This document shows positions 25,195-34,306 of a stretch of DNA of 64,000 nt, piece by piece. The first letter of the stretch is position 1, and the number at the start of each line of letters is the position of its first letter. The stretch is from RBG-13-51-18 sp963739395. GTDB lineage: Bacteria; Chloroflexota; Dehalococcoidia; Dehalococcoidales; RBG-16-60-22. Both the position numbers and the translations under genes were made by a program. The notes under the pieces are model-generated. The model was not told the origin of the DNA. It did no database searches and saw nothing but the letters and a program-made list of their open reading frames with translations. The stretch lies in the NCBI GenBank assembly GCA_963739395.1, contig CAVUAE010000001.1, positions 372,001 to 436,000 on the forward strand. Reading direction: 5' to 3'.

Positions 25195-26459
25195 TGCTAA
25201 GCGTTGAAGAAGCACTTGAGAAGATACTAGCTGAAGTACATGTTCTCGAGGCAGAGTCTGTACCCATTATGGAATCGCTGGGGCAGGTTCTCGCCGAGGA
25301 TATTATTTCTAATATCAATGTTCCGCCATGGGATAATTCAGCCTTTGACGGTTATGCCGTGCGGGCGGAAGATACCCGGGGAGCAAGCGAAAAAACGCCC
25401 AAAACCCTAAAAGTAATCGATACCGTCATCGCCGGTGGCACCTCCAAAAAAGAGGTTACGCCGGGTAACGCTATTCGTATTATGACCGGCGCGCCGATTC
25501 CGCTGGGGGCAAATAGCGTCATACAATTCGAGGATACCGATGACCCCAAAAATAAAGACGTCTCCTCTAACCAATCGCCCAAACAGGTGAAAATTTTCGT
25601 TGAGACCAAAATAGGTCAAAGTATCCGTCTGACAGGAGAGGATATTGCTAAAGGTAAGCTAATCTTAAAGAAAGGCACGGTCATGCGCCCGGCGGAAATG
25701 GGCTTAATAGCCTCTATGGGACGCAGTCGGGTTAATGTTATTCGACGCCCTGTAGTAGCGGTGCTTTCTACCGGTAATGAGCTCATAGAAGTCGATAAAC
25801 CGTTGACCGAAGGCAAGATACATGATAGCAACACCTACAGTATCGCGGGCCTGGTAAAGCGCTACGGATGTATCCCGAAAATTTTAGGTATCGCCCGCGA
25901 TAACGAAAAAGATTTGGTGCAAAAGTTGAAGCAGGCGCAGGATGCCGATATGCTACTGACAACCGGCGGGGTTTCTATGGGCGATTACGATATGGTGAAG
26001 GATATCCTCGCCAGAGACGGTCAGATGGTTTTCTGGAAAGTGCGAGTCAAGCCAGGTAAACCTTTAGCTTTCGGCAAGATAAAGGGTAAAAACAAAGACA
26101 TACCTCACCTCGGTCTGCCCGGCAATGCCACTAGTTGTATGGTCAGCTTTGAGTTATTCGTTCGACCTGCGTTATTAAAAATGATGGGTAAAAGCAATCT
26201 GGTCAAGCCAACTGTGGAAGCGATTATCGAAAATACAATAAAAAACGACGCCGGTAGACGAATCTATGACCGCGCGATTATCCAGAAACGTGATGGCCAT
26301 TATTACGCTAAACTGACCGGACCGCAGGGCTCGGGAATATTAACCTCGATGAGCCTGGCAAACGGACTGGTGCTTATCCCTGAAGAAGTCGCGCAAGTAA
26401 ATAAAGGCGATATCGTCCAGGCGTTAATGCTGGACTGGAATGAAGAAGTAAATATTTAA
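25194..26459 (+). CDS. moeA: Molybdopterin molybdenumtransferase MoeA
   Basis: 421 aa from the GTG that overlaps the mobA stop. Domain III/linker signatures are present: PPWDNSAFDGYAVRAED, GNAIRIMTGAPIPLGANSVIQFEDT, GHE-like KGTVMRPAEMGLIASMG, GNELIEVDKPLTEGKIHDSN, and TTGGVSMGDYDMVKD. The ending GSGILTSMSLANGLVLIPE is typical. MoeA inserts molybdate into adenylated molybdopterin in the cytoplasm. Confidence 0.95.
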   Translation: MLSVEEALEKILAEVHVLEAESVPIMESLGQVLAEDIISNINVPPWDNSAFDGYAVRAEDTRGASEKTPKTLKVIDTVIAGGTSKKEVTPGNAIRIMTGAPIPLGANSVIQFEDTDDPKNKDVSSNQSPKQVKIFVETKIGQSIRLTGEDIAKGKLILKKGTVMRPAEMGLIASMGRSRVNVIRRPVVAVLSTGNELIEVDKPLTEGKIHDSNTYSIAGLVKRYGCIPKILGIARDNEKDLVQKLKQAQDADMLLTTGGVSMGDYDMVKDILARDGQMVFWKVRVKPGKPLAFGKIKGKNKDIPHLGLPGNATSCMVSFELFVRPALLKMMGKSNLVKPTVEAIIENTIKNDAGRRIYDRAIIQKRDGHYYAKLTGPQGSGILTSMSLANGLVLIPEEVAQVNKGDIVQALMLDWNEEVNI

Positions 26460-26469
26460 AGATAAGAAT

Positions 26470-27120
26470 ATGAAAGCAATCATATCATTCGTCGGTAAAT
26501 CAAGCTCGGGTAAGACAACCCTGCTGGAAAAAGTCATCGCCGAGCTTAAAAAGCGGGGGCATAAGGTGGCTATCGTCAAACATTCGCACCACAAAGATGA
26601 CCTGGATACCGCCGCCAAGGATACCTGGCGCTTCACCAAGGCAGGCAGCGAGCTATCCGCCATCAATTCGCTGGACCACCTGGCGATTTATAGGCGTATG
26701 GATAGTTACTTCGACCCGCAGGATATCGCCAACTACGTGCTGTGGGACTTCGACATTCTATTGACCGAAGGTTTCAAGGGCAGCAATTACCCTAAGATAG
26801 AAATCCACCGCAGCGAACAGGGCGAAGAGCTGCTAACCGACCCGAAACTTTTACTGGCGGTAGTCACCGATAAACCTCTGAAAATAGACGTACCGCAGTA
26901 TTCTCACGACGACATTTCTGGCATCGCCGACATCATCGAAAAAACGATAGCCTCTCAAGATAATGAAACCGAACTAGAGATGGTTATCAATGGTAAATCT
27001 AAACAACTTACTCCCGATTTAAAAAAGGCCTTGACCCGTATTTTAACGGAATTAATACCTGACATGAAAAACAACGGCGAAGTGAAAAACCTGCATCTCT
27101 CCATGAGGAGGAAGCATTGA
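26470..27120 (+). CDS. mobB: Molybdopterin-guanine dinucleotide biosynthesis adapter MobB
   Basis: 216 aa. P-loop GTPase-like fold: IISFVGKSSSGKTTLLEKVI (Walker A), HSHHKDDLDTAAKDTWRF and LLTEGFKGSNYPKIEIHR, typical of MobB. A C-terminal extension beyond residue ~160 (QDNETELEMVINGKSKQL...) is longer than the E. coli protein. Its stop overlaps the next gene's TTG start by four bases. It is thought to aid MobA or cofactor handover. Confidence 0.9.
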   Translation: MKAIISFVGKSSSGKTTLLEKVIAELKKRGHKVAIVKHSHHKDDLDTAAKDTWRFTKAGSELSAINSLDHLAIYRRMDSYFDPQDIANYVLWDFDILLTEGFKGSNYPKIEIHRSEQGEELLTDPKLLLAVVTDKPLKIDVPQYSHDDISGIADIIEKTIASQDNETELEMVINGKSKQLTPDLKKALTRILTELIPDMKNNGEVKNLHLSMRRKH

Positions 27121-27848
27121 TATTCGATACCTCGAATTTTGTATTTAAAGTGCCTTCGGTAGTCGCCAGGGCGCGGCGCGTTTTAATTAAGCCGAGTGCG
27201 TCTTATCCACTGCCGTATCCGGTTACTACCAGCGCCGATATGCTGGCGGATATTATCGCCAGTATCCGTAGAGTTAGCGACGCTGACATCATTCTTCTGG
27301 AAGGCACGCCTGACGGTATCCCCACCCGACCGATTTACCAGGCGTTAGGTTATAACTTCCCGCGGGTATTAACGCTGGATGTTAAGGACTGCATTTTTGT
27401 GGAAGTGGATAATCCGCTGCCTAAACCGTTCGCCGTGCCCACCTTCTGGGTGCCTAATGTGTTACTATCCAGCGACTATTTGATAACCGTAGCGCCGCTA
27501 AAAACCCACAATGGTTCGGGGAGCTTTACTATCCCCAACCTGCTTTCGCTATTGCCAAGCAGCAAATATAGCGGCGATGCAACAAACGGCTGGGAAAACC
27601 TTTACGACCTGGGTATCGACAAAGTGCTGGCTGACCTCTATTTTACGCTTCCCTTCGACCTGGGAATTGTGGAAGCAAAGCAAAAGTTTGCCGTAAAAGA
27701 AGACCCCAATGAGGGCGATATCGAGGATTTCGATAAGATATTTATCGGGGAGCCTTATGATGCCGACCGTGAAGTCGCCGAAACGCTGGGACTGAAAATC
27801 GGTTATCTCGACCTGATTAAGTCGGCTAAGGTCGAGCTCCAAGCCTAG
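27117..27848 (+). CDS. DUF362-family protein in the Moco operon
   Basis: 243 aa from a TTG overlapping the mobB stop. It matches DUF362 layout: RRVLIKPSASYP, a CDLE-like DADIILLEGTPDGI and the LKTHNGSGSFTIPNLL loop. No Fe-S ferredoxin module is present. DUF362 proteins are poorly characterised, sometimes linked to redox enzymes. Its coupling to mobB suggests a role around molybdoenzymes or cofactor use. The following intergenic 22 nt leads to a convergent gene. Confidence 0.8.
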   Translation: MIFDTSNFVFKVPSVVARARRVLIKPSASYPLPYPVTTSADMLADIIASIRRVSDADIILLEGTPDGIPTRPIYQALGYNFPRVLTLDVKDCIFVEVDNPLPKPFAVPTFWVPNVLLSSDYLITVAPLKTHNGSGSFTIPNLLSLLPSSKYSGDATNGWENLYDLGIDKVLADLYFTLPFDLGIVEAKQKFAVKEDPNEGDIEDFDKIFIGEPYDADREVAETLGLKIGYLDLIKSAKVELQA

Positions 27849-27870
27849 TTGTGAACAAAAACCCAGACAA

Positions 27871-28149
27871 TTACCTTATCCGAAAATTAACGAAATTACC
27901 CGTATATTCTCCCCAAGTAGTGATGATATCTTTGACGATGGCGCCAGGCGGGCCAATTTGAAGAAATTCCGCTAGCTTTTCAAGATTTGTTTTCTCCCCC
28001 TCTGCCATAACCTCCACTATGTTACCCGGGCGATTGCGCACATAGCCGGTTAGATTGAGTAGCAGAGCTCGGTCTTCAACCGAAGCCCGAAAAAAAACTC
28101 CCTGTACGCGACCTTGAACTGTCGCGTGAAGCGACGCCATTTCAGCCAT
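27871..28149 (-). CDS. acyP: Acylphosphatase
   Basis: 92 aa from ATG 28149, nine nt after GGGAG. The signature GRVQGVFFRASV (catalytic Arg) and GYVRNRPGNIVEVMAEGE with the catalytic Asn in VRNRP are visible. Hydrolyses acyl phosphates such as 1,3-bisphosphoglycerate. It is the last gene after rnc and a 48-aa gene on the minus strand. Confidence 0.95.
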   Translation of the reverse strand: MAEMASLHATVQGRVQGVFFRASVEDRALLLNLTGYVRNRPGNIVEVMAEGEKTNLEKLAEFLQIGPPGAIVKDIITTWGEYTGNFVNFRIR

Positions 28150-28185
28150 CGGCAACCACTCCCGAAGCTTCTATTTATAAGAGGA

Positions 28186-28332
28186 CTAGAATTCCTCTTC
28201 TTCTGATTTCCTCTTCTTCCTGATAACCTCAACCTCTGCCGGCGGCTTCGCGATAGAAATCGGGGCTATTTTCCTGGCGTCCTTTTTTGTCTTCTTCTTT
28301 TCCCGATGAGAGTAATCTCCTTGTCTGCCCAT
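28186..28332 (-). CDS. 48-residue charged protein between rnc and acyP
   Basis: 48 aa from ATG 28332 with GAGGTG upstream. It is very basic at the front (HREKKKTKKDARK) and ends RKKRKSEEEEF. Good ribosome site and tight spacing to both neighbours support it as a real gene. Function unknown; the charge pattern could suit nucleic-acid or ribosome contact. Confidence 0.7.
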   Translation of the reverse strand: MGRQGDYSHREKKKTKKDARKIAPISIAKPPAEVEVIRKKRKSEEEEF

Positions 28333-28388
28333 ATTAACACCTCGCTAAGGTATTTTATTTACTTTTAATGCAGTTTAGCAAATATATT

Positions 28389-29090
28389 TTACTTCGTAAA
28401 GTCCACGTTCAGCTTTGTAATAGCCAGTTTGGCGGCTTCCGTTTCAGCCAGTTTTTTGCTTTTCCCAATACCGCTGCCCATAACCTTGCCATCGATGATT
28501 GCCTCAACCTTAAACACCTTATCATGGTCGGGGCCTGTTTCCGTAACCAGGCGATATACCGGAGCTGTTTGATATTTTGCTTGCGATAATTCTTGCAACT
28601 TTGACTTATAATCGATATTTACTCCATGGCTCTTTAACTTTTGCCATTCTTCTGCGAGCAGTCTATTGACAACTTCCCCTGCAGTCTCGATACCCTGGTC
28701 GAGATATATTGCCGCGATTATGGCTTCTAACGCTCCCGCCAGGTTAGGCGCTTTACTGCGTCCGCCGCTTGATTCCTCGCCTTTACCCATATAGAGAAAA
28801 TCGCCCAGTTTCATAGCGCTGGCGATATTTGCCAGAGTATCACGCCGCACCAGAGTCGCCCGAGCCTTAGTCATCACGCCTTCGGTTAAATCAGGAAAAT
28901 CCCGATACAGTTTATCGGCAACGATTAAATCCAAAATAGCGTCGCCGATGAACTCCAGCCTTTCATTGTTACTCATGTCGCTAGCAGGACTCTCATTAAT
29001 AAAGGAACTATGCACTAAAGCCTGCTCGAGCAGATTGGGTTGGTTAAAAGATACCCCAAGGATTTTCTGTAATTTGGCAATATCTGGCAT
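28389..29090 (-). CDS. rnc: Ribonuclease III
   Basis: 233 aa. The RNase III domain (1-~150) has NNERLEFIGDAILDLIVADKLY with the catalytic Asp/Glu set and GALEAIIAAIYLDQG. A dsRNA-binding domain follows (about 160-230; DYKSKLQELSQ, GSGIGKSKKLAETEAAKLAI). This cytoplasmic endonuclease processes rRNA precursors and structured mRNAs. It heads a minus-strand unit with the 48-aa gene and acyP. Confidence 0.96.
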   Translation of the reverse strand: MPDIAKLQKILGVSFNQPNLLEQALVHSSFINESPASDMSNNERLEFIGDAILDLIVADKLYRDFPDLTEGVMTKARATLVRRDTLANIASAMKLGDFLYMGKGEESSGGRSKAPNLAGALEAIIAAIYLDQGIETAGEVVNRLLAEEWQKLKSHGVNIDYKSKLQELSQAKYQTAPVYRLVTETGPDHDKVFKVEAIIDGKVMGSGIGKSKKLAETEAAKLAITKLNVDFTK

Positions 29091-29157
29091 AGGTAAATTC
29101 CTTTTCTTTTAATAACAATAGACCGTTGGGAATAGAGTGTCAATAGGCGAATAATTA

Positions 29158-29186
29158 TTGTCTGGAATACCTCTTCATGCTATAAT
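29158..29186 (+). promoter_or_regulatory. Promoter of tRNA-Gln
   Basis: TTGTCT (29158-29163), a 17-bp spacer and TATAAT (29181-29186) with TGC just before it. The tRNA 5' end is 11 nt after the -10. Confidence 0.85.
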
Positions 29187-29197
29187 TTACGTGTCAC

Positions 29198-29271
29198 TGG
29201 GGCGTCGTCTAGTGGTAGGACAGCAGACTCTGGATCTGTATGCGAAGGTTCGACTCCTTCCGCCCCAGCCA
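29198..29271 (+). tRNA. tRNA-Gln (anticodon CUG)
   Basis: Acceptor UGGGGCG pairs with CGCCCCA. The anticodon loop CUCUGGA reads CUG for the CAG codon. D and T arms are normal, and the encoded 3' GCCA includes CCA (29269-29271). Confidence 0.95.
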
Positions 29272-29367
29272 TTCAAATAACTTCAGTTAGTAATGATTAT
29301 TTAAAGACAACAACATAACCAATTATTTCCCACATGATGTAAAATATATGGTTGGGGATTCTTTGCG

Positions 29368-32300
29368 ATGAAAATAGGAATTGATATCGGTTCGGTTACC
29401 GCCAAGGTTGTAATTTTTGATGATGCCGATAGAATATTAGATTCAAGATACGTCCGCACCAAGGGACAGCCTGTTGAGACTGTTCTTAAAATCCTGGAAG
29501 AGCTGCTGGAGAAATATCCGCCCACCCAGTTCAATGTGGCGGCTGTCACCGGCACAGGCGGACAGCTTATCGCTACTCTGCTCGGGATACCTTTCGTTAA
29601 TGAAATAACCGCCCAGGCGGCAGGAACAGCCCATTTCCATCCGGAAGTACAAACGATTCTGGAAATAGGCGGCGAGGATTCCAAGCTTATCGTTCTACAT
29701 AAAGAGACGGGAGAAAAACTACCGAAAGTCTCCGACTTCGCCATTAACGGTATCTGCGCCGCCGGTACCGGCTCCTTCCTCGACCAGCAGGCTTCACGCA
29801 TGGGCATTCCTATCGAAGAGTTCGGCGACGTAGCCTTGAAGTCAGAGCACCCGCCCCGTGTGGCTGGACGCTGCAGCGTTTTCGCGAAAAGCGACATGAT
29901 TCACCTCCAGCAGGTCGGCACTCCCGTACATGACATAGTCGCTGGCTTGTGTTTCGCCATGATACGTAATTTTAAGGGACAGGTAATTCGAGGACGCGAT
30001 TTATTTAAGCCCATATCTTTTCAGGGCGGCGTTGCCGCCAATAAAGGCATCCGCCGCGCCCTGCTGGAAGTCCTCGAAGTTGAAGAAAAGGACTTAATCA
30101 TCCCCGAACATTTTGCCGTCCTGGGTGCGGTCGGTGCCGCCCTTTCTATAAAACAAGCCTCTTTGCCTAGAGACACTGTCCAGCATCTTAAAGACTATAT
30201 CAGCAGGCGGGAATATGAGTTTGGTACCTTGTCACGCCTACAAGGCGATAACTACCCGATAGACATTGAGTCAGTGAAATTTGACTCCGTTAAACCCATC
30301 GATGCCTATGTTGGCGTAGATATCGGCTCCATCAGCACCAATGTCGTTGTTATCGACCGCGAGAACAGAGTGCTTGCCAGACGTTACCTGATGACCGCCA
30401 GCCGCCCTATCGAAGCCGTCAAGCAGGGCTTACTAGAGGTCGGTAAAGAGTTAGGGGATAAAATCATTATCAAAGGCTCCGGCTCCACTGGTTCCGGACG
30501 TTATATGACCGGTGAGTTCTTCGGCGCCGATGTTATTCATAACGAAATTACCAGCCACGCCAAAGCCGCCTCTTTCGTTTGTCCGGAGGTTGATACTATC
30601 TTTGAAATCGGCGGGCAGGACGCCAAGTACATTAGCCTACAAAATGGCACGATTATTGACTTCGCGATGAATAAAGTCTGCGCTGCTGGCACTGGTTCCT
30701 TCCTCGAAGAGCAGGCGGAGAAATTGGGTATTAATATTAAAGAGGAGTTCGGACAACTGGGACTGGCTTCGAAACAGCCTCTAGACTTGGGCGAACGCTG
30801 TACCGTCTTTATGGAGAGCCAGCAGAACTACTGCAAGCAGCGCGGCGCGGCTAAAGAAGACCTGGTGGCGGGGCTGGCTTATTCGGTCGTCAAAAATTAC
30901 CTGACTAAAGTCGTCGAGGACCGTAAAATCGGCGACCATATTTTGTTCCAGGGGGGCACCGCCTTCAACCGCGCTGTTAAAGCCGCTTTCGAGGCGATTT
31001 TGGGTAAGAAAATTACCGTCCCTCCTCAGCATGATATCCTCGGGGCTATCGGCGTTGCCATGCTGGCGAAAGACGAGATGGAAGCCGACGGTACAAAGAC
31101 CTGTTTCCGCGGCTTTAACCTTGCCAGTCGTAAGTACGAGCTATCATCCTTCGAATGCCAGAGCTGCTCAAATAGGTGCGAAATCCACAAGGTCGTCTTC
31201 GAGGGTGAGAAGCCTTTATTCTATGGCTCTCGCTGCGGCAAATGGGACAGCACGGAAAAGAAAGAGCAGCGCCAGTCCTCCAAAATCCCGCGACTGTTCG
31301 AGAAGCGGATGGAAGCCTTGCTTAACACTTATCCTAAAGATAAACCGGATAAGCCTAACGGCAAGACGGTAGGTATTCCCCGCGTCTTGTTTTTCCATGA
31401 GCTTTACCCGTTATGGAAAGGGTTCTTTACCGAGCTCGGTTTTCAGGTAATTCTCTCCGACCCCACCAACCGCCACATCATCCGCCAGGGCGTGGAGAAC
31501 ATTGTGGAAGAGCCGTGCCTGCCTATTAAATTGGCACACGGGCATATGCTTAACCTGCTGGAAAAGAAGCCGGATTTCATTTTCATGCCAGTTCAGTGCA
31601 CCATGGAAAAACTCTCCGACGATTTTAAAAAGTCCTGGAACTGCCCCCTCACCATGAGCCTCCCCTACCTTATGCTTAGCTCGACGCGTATCAAGGAATC
31701 CTTAGAAGATGCCGCGGATAAACCGCTGCTTATCCAGCCCATCTTCCACCCCGACCGCGGTCGTAAATGGTTGAAAAAGAACTTAAGAAAAACAGCACGC
31801 AGTGTTGGTATTAAGTCTTCAGCACTAATCGAAAAAGCTATTAATGCTGGACTTGATGCCTTCGATGTCTTTAACGCCTGGCAGCGTAAGCGCGGCGAGG
31901 AAATACTCTCCCAGCTTAAGTCCGATGAAAAGGCAATCGTCGTCATCGGAAGGGCATACAATACCTATGATGAAGCCATGACGCTTGATATCCCGGGGAA
32001 GCTTCGGGATATGAATATCATGGCAATACCGCTGGATTTCCTGCCTTTAGAGTCACTCTCCAGCGAGATAATCAAAGCCCACCCTAACATGTACTGGAAG
32101 GCGGGACAAAAAATTCTAGGCGCCGCCCGGATGATTGCTAATGACCGCCGCCTCTTTGGGTTGTATGTTACGAACTTCAACTGCGGGCCGGATTCTTACC
32201 TCGTCAAGTTCTTCAGCCACGAAACCGAGGGCAAGCCCTTCCTGACGATAGAAATCGACGAGCATTCCGCCGACGCCGGCATCATCACGCGGTGCGAGGC

Positions 32301-33585
32301 TTTCATCGATACCATCCGCAACGCCAGTACACAGGGCACGAGCAAACCGATACAACATGTCAGCATCTCGTCCAACCACACCAACGAGCGTATCGTCTAT
32401 ATCCCCTATATGATTGACCACGGCTATATCCTTGCTGCCGCGATGCGACACGGAGGCGTGAATGCCCAACCGCTGCCGGAGTCTGACTCGATGACGTTAG
32501 AAATCGGGCGGAGATATACGACGGGCAAGGAATGCTACCCGAGCATCATCACCACCGGCGATATTGTAAAAAAGACGATGGCGCCGGACTTCGACCCGAA
32601 AAGGTCTGCCTTCTTTATGCCAGCCGCCAGCGGACCCTGCCGTTTCGGGCAGTATAACCGACTGCACCGTCTGGTGCTGGATGAACTAGGGCTTTCCAAC
32701 GTGCCCGTCCTTGTTTTCGACCAGACCGGCGGCTATCACAAGGATATGATATCTATGGGCAAAGGGTTCCGCCTCAACGCCTGGAAGGGCTTTATCGTCC
32801 TGGATTCCTTCCAGAAAATGGTTTTGGAGCGCCGACCTTACGAGGTGAACAAGGGCGAGATTGACGCCGTTTATAAAGAATGGCGGGACAAGCTTATTAT
32901 AAATGTGGGGCAACATGTCAACGTGCTGGAAAAGCTGTCTAAAGATGCCAGGGACGCCTTTGAAGCCGTTAAAATCGATACCAGCTCGCGTAAGCCGCGT
33001 ATCGGCATCGTGGGGGAGATATTCGTGCGGAGCAACTACTTCGCTAACGATAGGCTCATCCAGAAGCTGGAGGCTTTAGGGGCGCAGTGCGGCGTGCCGC
33101 CTATCGAGGAATGGTTCGACTATATCGACTTCGAGCGGGAGTTCCGTTACGGCAAGCACATCGAGGGCGGGTGGAAGGACTGGACGATGCAGAAGCTGAC
33201 CGAAATCGTGATGGAGACGACCGTCGAGCGCTTAAGACGGCAGTTCGATAAAAGCATCGAGTCGTTCACACGTGAACTCCCGATGATTGATATTATTCGC
33301 AAAGGTCAGCAATACCTGACGCCCGCTGTTGAGGGCGAGGCAATCTTAAGCATGGGGCGCGTCGTGGAGTACGCGGAACACGGCTACGATGGCATCGTGA
33401 ACATCATACCTTTCGGGTGCATGCCGGGGACAATCGTGAGTCTGCTGCTGCACCAGTTCCGCCAGGACTATGGTCTGCCCGTCTTGAACGTGGTGGTGGA
33501 GGGGACGAAAGACCCCGGCGAGGCGATACGCTTTGAAGCGTTCATCCAGCAGGCAAGAGAACACCTGATGAAAAATCAAAAGTAA
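29368..33585 (+). CDS. Acyl-CoA dehydratase activase (HgdC/BcrAD family), fused multi-domain
   Basis: 1405 aa. Two consecutive BcrAD/HgdC-type ASKHA ATPase domains: the first (1-~255) has GIDIGSVTAKVV, C130 in CAAGTGSF and C169 in GRCSVF; the second (~316-570) has VGVDIGSIST, C438 and C478. In HgdC, one such Cys pair per subunit binds a [4Fe-4S] cluster shared by two subunits, so the fusion could form it intramolecularly. A Cys-rich segment (~590-630), a DUF2229-type region (~665 on) and an HgdB-like C-terminal domain follow. It probably drives ATP-dependent electron transfer in radical dehydration or similar chemistry; the substrate is unknown. Confidence 0.9.
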   Translation: MKIGIDIGSVTAKVVIFDDADRILDSRYVRTKGQPVETVLKILEELLEKYPPTQFNVAAVTGTGGQLIATLLGIPFVNEITAQAAGTAHFHPEVQTILEIGGEDSKLIVLHKETGEKLPKVSDFAINGICAAGTGSFLDQQASRMGIPIEEFGDVALKSEHPPRVAGRCSVFAKSDMIHLQQVGTPVHDIVAGLCFAMIRNFKGQVIRGRDLFKPISFQGGVAANKGIRRALLEVLEVEEKDLIIPEHFAVLGAVGAALSIKQASLPRDTVQHLKDYISRREYEFGTLSRLQGDNYPIDIESVKFDSVKPIDAYVGVDIGSISTNVVVIDRENRVLARRYLMTASRPIEAVKQGLLEVGKELGDKIIIKGSGSTGSGRYMTGEFFGADVIHNEITSHAKAASFVCPEVDTIFEIGGQDAKYISLQNGTIIDFAMNKVCAAGTGSFLEEQAEKLGINIKEEFGQLGLASKQPLDLGERCTVFMESQQNYCKQRGAAKEDLVAGLAYSVVKNYLTKVVEDRKIGDHILFQGGTAFNRAVKAAFEAILGKKITVPPQHDILGAIGVAMLAKDEMEADGTKTCFRGFNLASRKYELSSFECQSCSNRCEIHKVVFEGEKPLFYGSRCGKWDSTEKKEQRQSSKIPRLFEKRMEALLNTYPKDKPDKPNGKTVGIPRVLFFHELYPLWKGFFTELGFQVILSDPTNRHIIRQGVENIVEEPCLPIKLAHGHMLNLLEKKPDFIFMPVQCTMEKLSDDFKKSWNCPLTMSLPYLMLSSTRIKESLEDAADKPLLIQPIFHPDRGRKWLKKNLRKTARSVGIKSSALIEKAINAGLDAFDVFNAWQRKRGEEILSQLKSDEKAIVVIGRAYNTYDEAMTLDIPGKLRDMNIMAIPLDFLPLESLSSEIIKAHPNMYWKAGQKILGAARMIANDRRLFGLYVTNFNCGPDSYLVKFFSHETEGKPFLTIEIDEHSADAGIITRCEAFIDTIRNASTQGTSKPIQHVSISSNHTNERIVYIPYMIDHGYILAAAMRHGGVNAQPLPESDSMTLEIGRRYTTGKECYPSIITTGDIVKKTMAPDFDPKRSAFFMPAASGPCRFGQYNRLHRLVLDELGLSNVPVLVFDQTGGYHKDMISMGKGFRLNAWKGFIVLDSFQKMVLERRPYEVNKGEIDAVYKEWRDKLIINVGQHVNVLEKLSKDARDAFEAVKIDTSSRKPRIGIVGEIFVRSNYFANDRLIQKLEALGAQCGVPPIEEWFDYIDFEREFRYGKHIEGGWKDWTMQKLTEIVMETTVERLRRQFDKSIESFTRELPMIDIIRKGQQYLTPAVEGEAILSMGRVVEYAEHGYDGIVNIIPFGCMPGTIVSLLLHQFRQDYGLPVLNVVVEGTKDPGEAIRFEAFIQQAREHLMKNQK

Positions 33586-33724
33586 TAGCTCAAAGCCGCA
33601 GTTAAAAAAGTAAAACTTACTGCACCCTATGGTCAAATATCGGATTCCTCTTTACATTTCCATTTTTCAGATGTAATCTTTATGTTAAAGATACTCATTT
33701 AGATAATTAAGGTGCTACTAATAA

Positions 33725-34306
33725 ATGCTTTCTTTAAATATTCCCGAATATAAATCTGCTGCTTTACGCTTTATCTCTGATGTTTTACAGGGTTTACTAA
33801 ACATAGATCCATTGTTTTCTGGAATAGAAAGAAGTGTAACAGACCATAATGGCCCTATTAGGAATGTTCGTGGTGATACACCTCTCGACCAGAGTATGTT
33901 TACAGTGCATGGTGAATCCTCGATATCGTTGGATTCTATCCATAACGGCAAAATTAGTGACTACACTATCTTTTTATATGAAATATCGGAGTCACAACGA
34001 AAATCCTTAGCTAGGAATATTTTTAAGAATATCTCCCAAATTACTGATGTAACAGGTCAAAGTATTGATGCTAAAGGTAAACCGTTATCTATAGATATGA
34101 TTTTAGACCTGTTGGAAAAAGTAGAATTTGGTTTTGATGATGATGGAAAGCCACAATTTCCTACTCTTATAATGCCTCCCCACATTATTGACAAACTCAA
34201 TAACCTTAAACCTACACCAGAACAAGAACAAAGACGAATAAAAATAATCGAGGAAAAACGTGCCAGATTCAATGCTAGCAAACGTACTCGGCGTTTATCT
34301 TGGTAA
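33725..34306 (+). CDS. Hypothetical protein in putative nuclease operon
   Basis: 193 aa, no recognised domain. It has no signal peptide and no TM helix; the C-terminus is basic (EEKRARFNASKRTRRLSW). The gene is AT-rich compared with its neighbours, and its last 47 bases overlap the next gene's start, implying translational coupling. Could be an inhibitor, antitoxin-like partner or structural subunit of the putative nuclease; none can be shown. Confidence 0.6.
   Translation: MLSLNIPEYKSAALRFISDVLQGLLNIDPLFSGIERSVTDHNGPIRNVRGDTPLDQSMFTVHGESSISLDSIHNGKISDYTIFLYEISESQRKSLARNIFKNISQITDVTGQSIDAKGKPLSIDMILDLLEKVEFGFDDDGKPQFPTLIMPPHIIDKLNNLKPTPEQEQRRIKIIEEKRARFNASKRTRRLSW

Noticed and set aside
30781..33636. 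Several open frames antisense to the giant activase gene
   Set aside because: They lack ribosome sites and domains and are explained by GC-biased third positions of the real gene.
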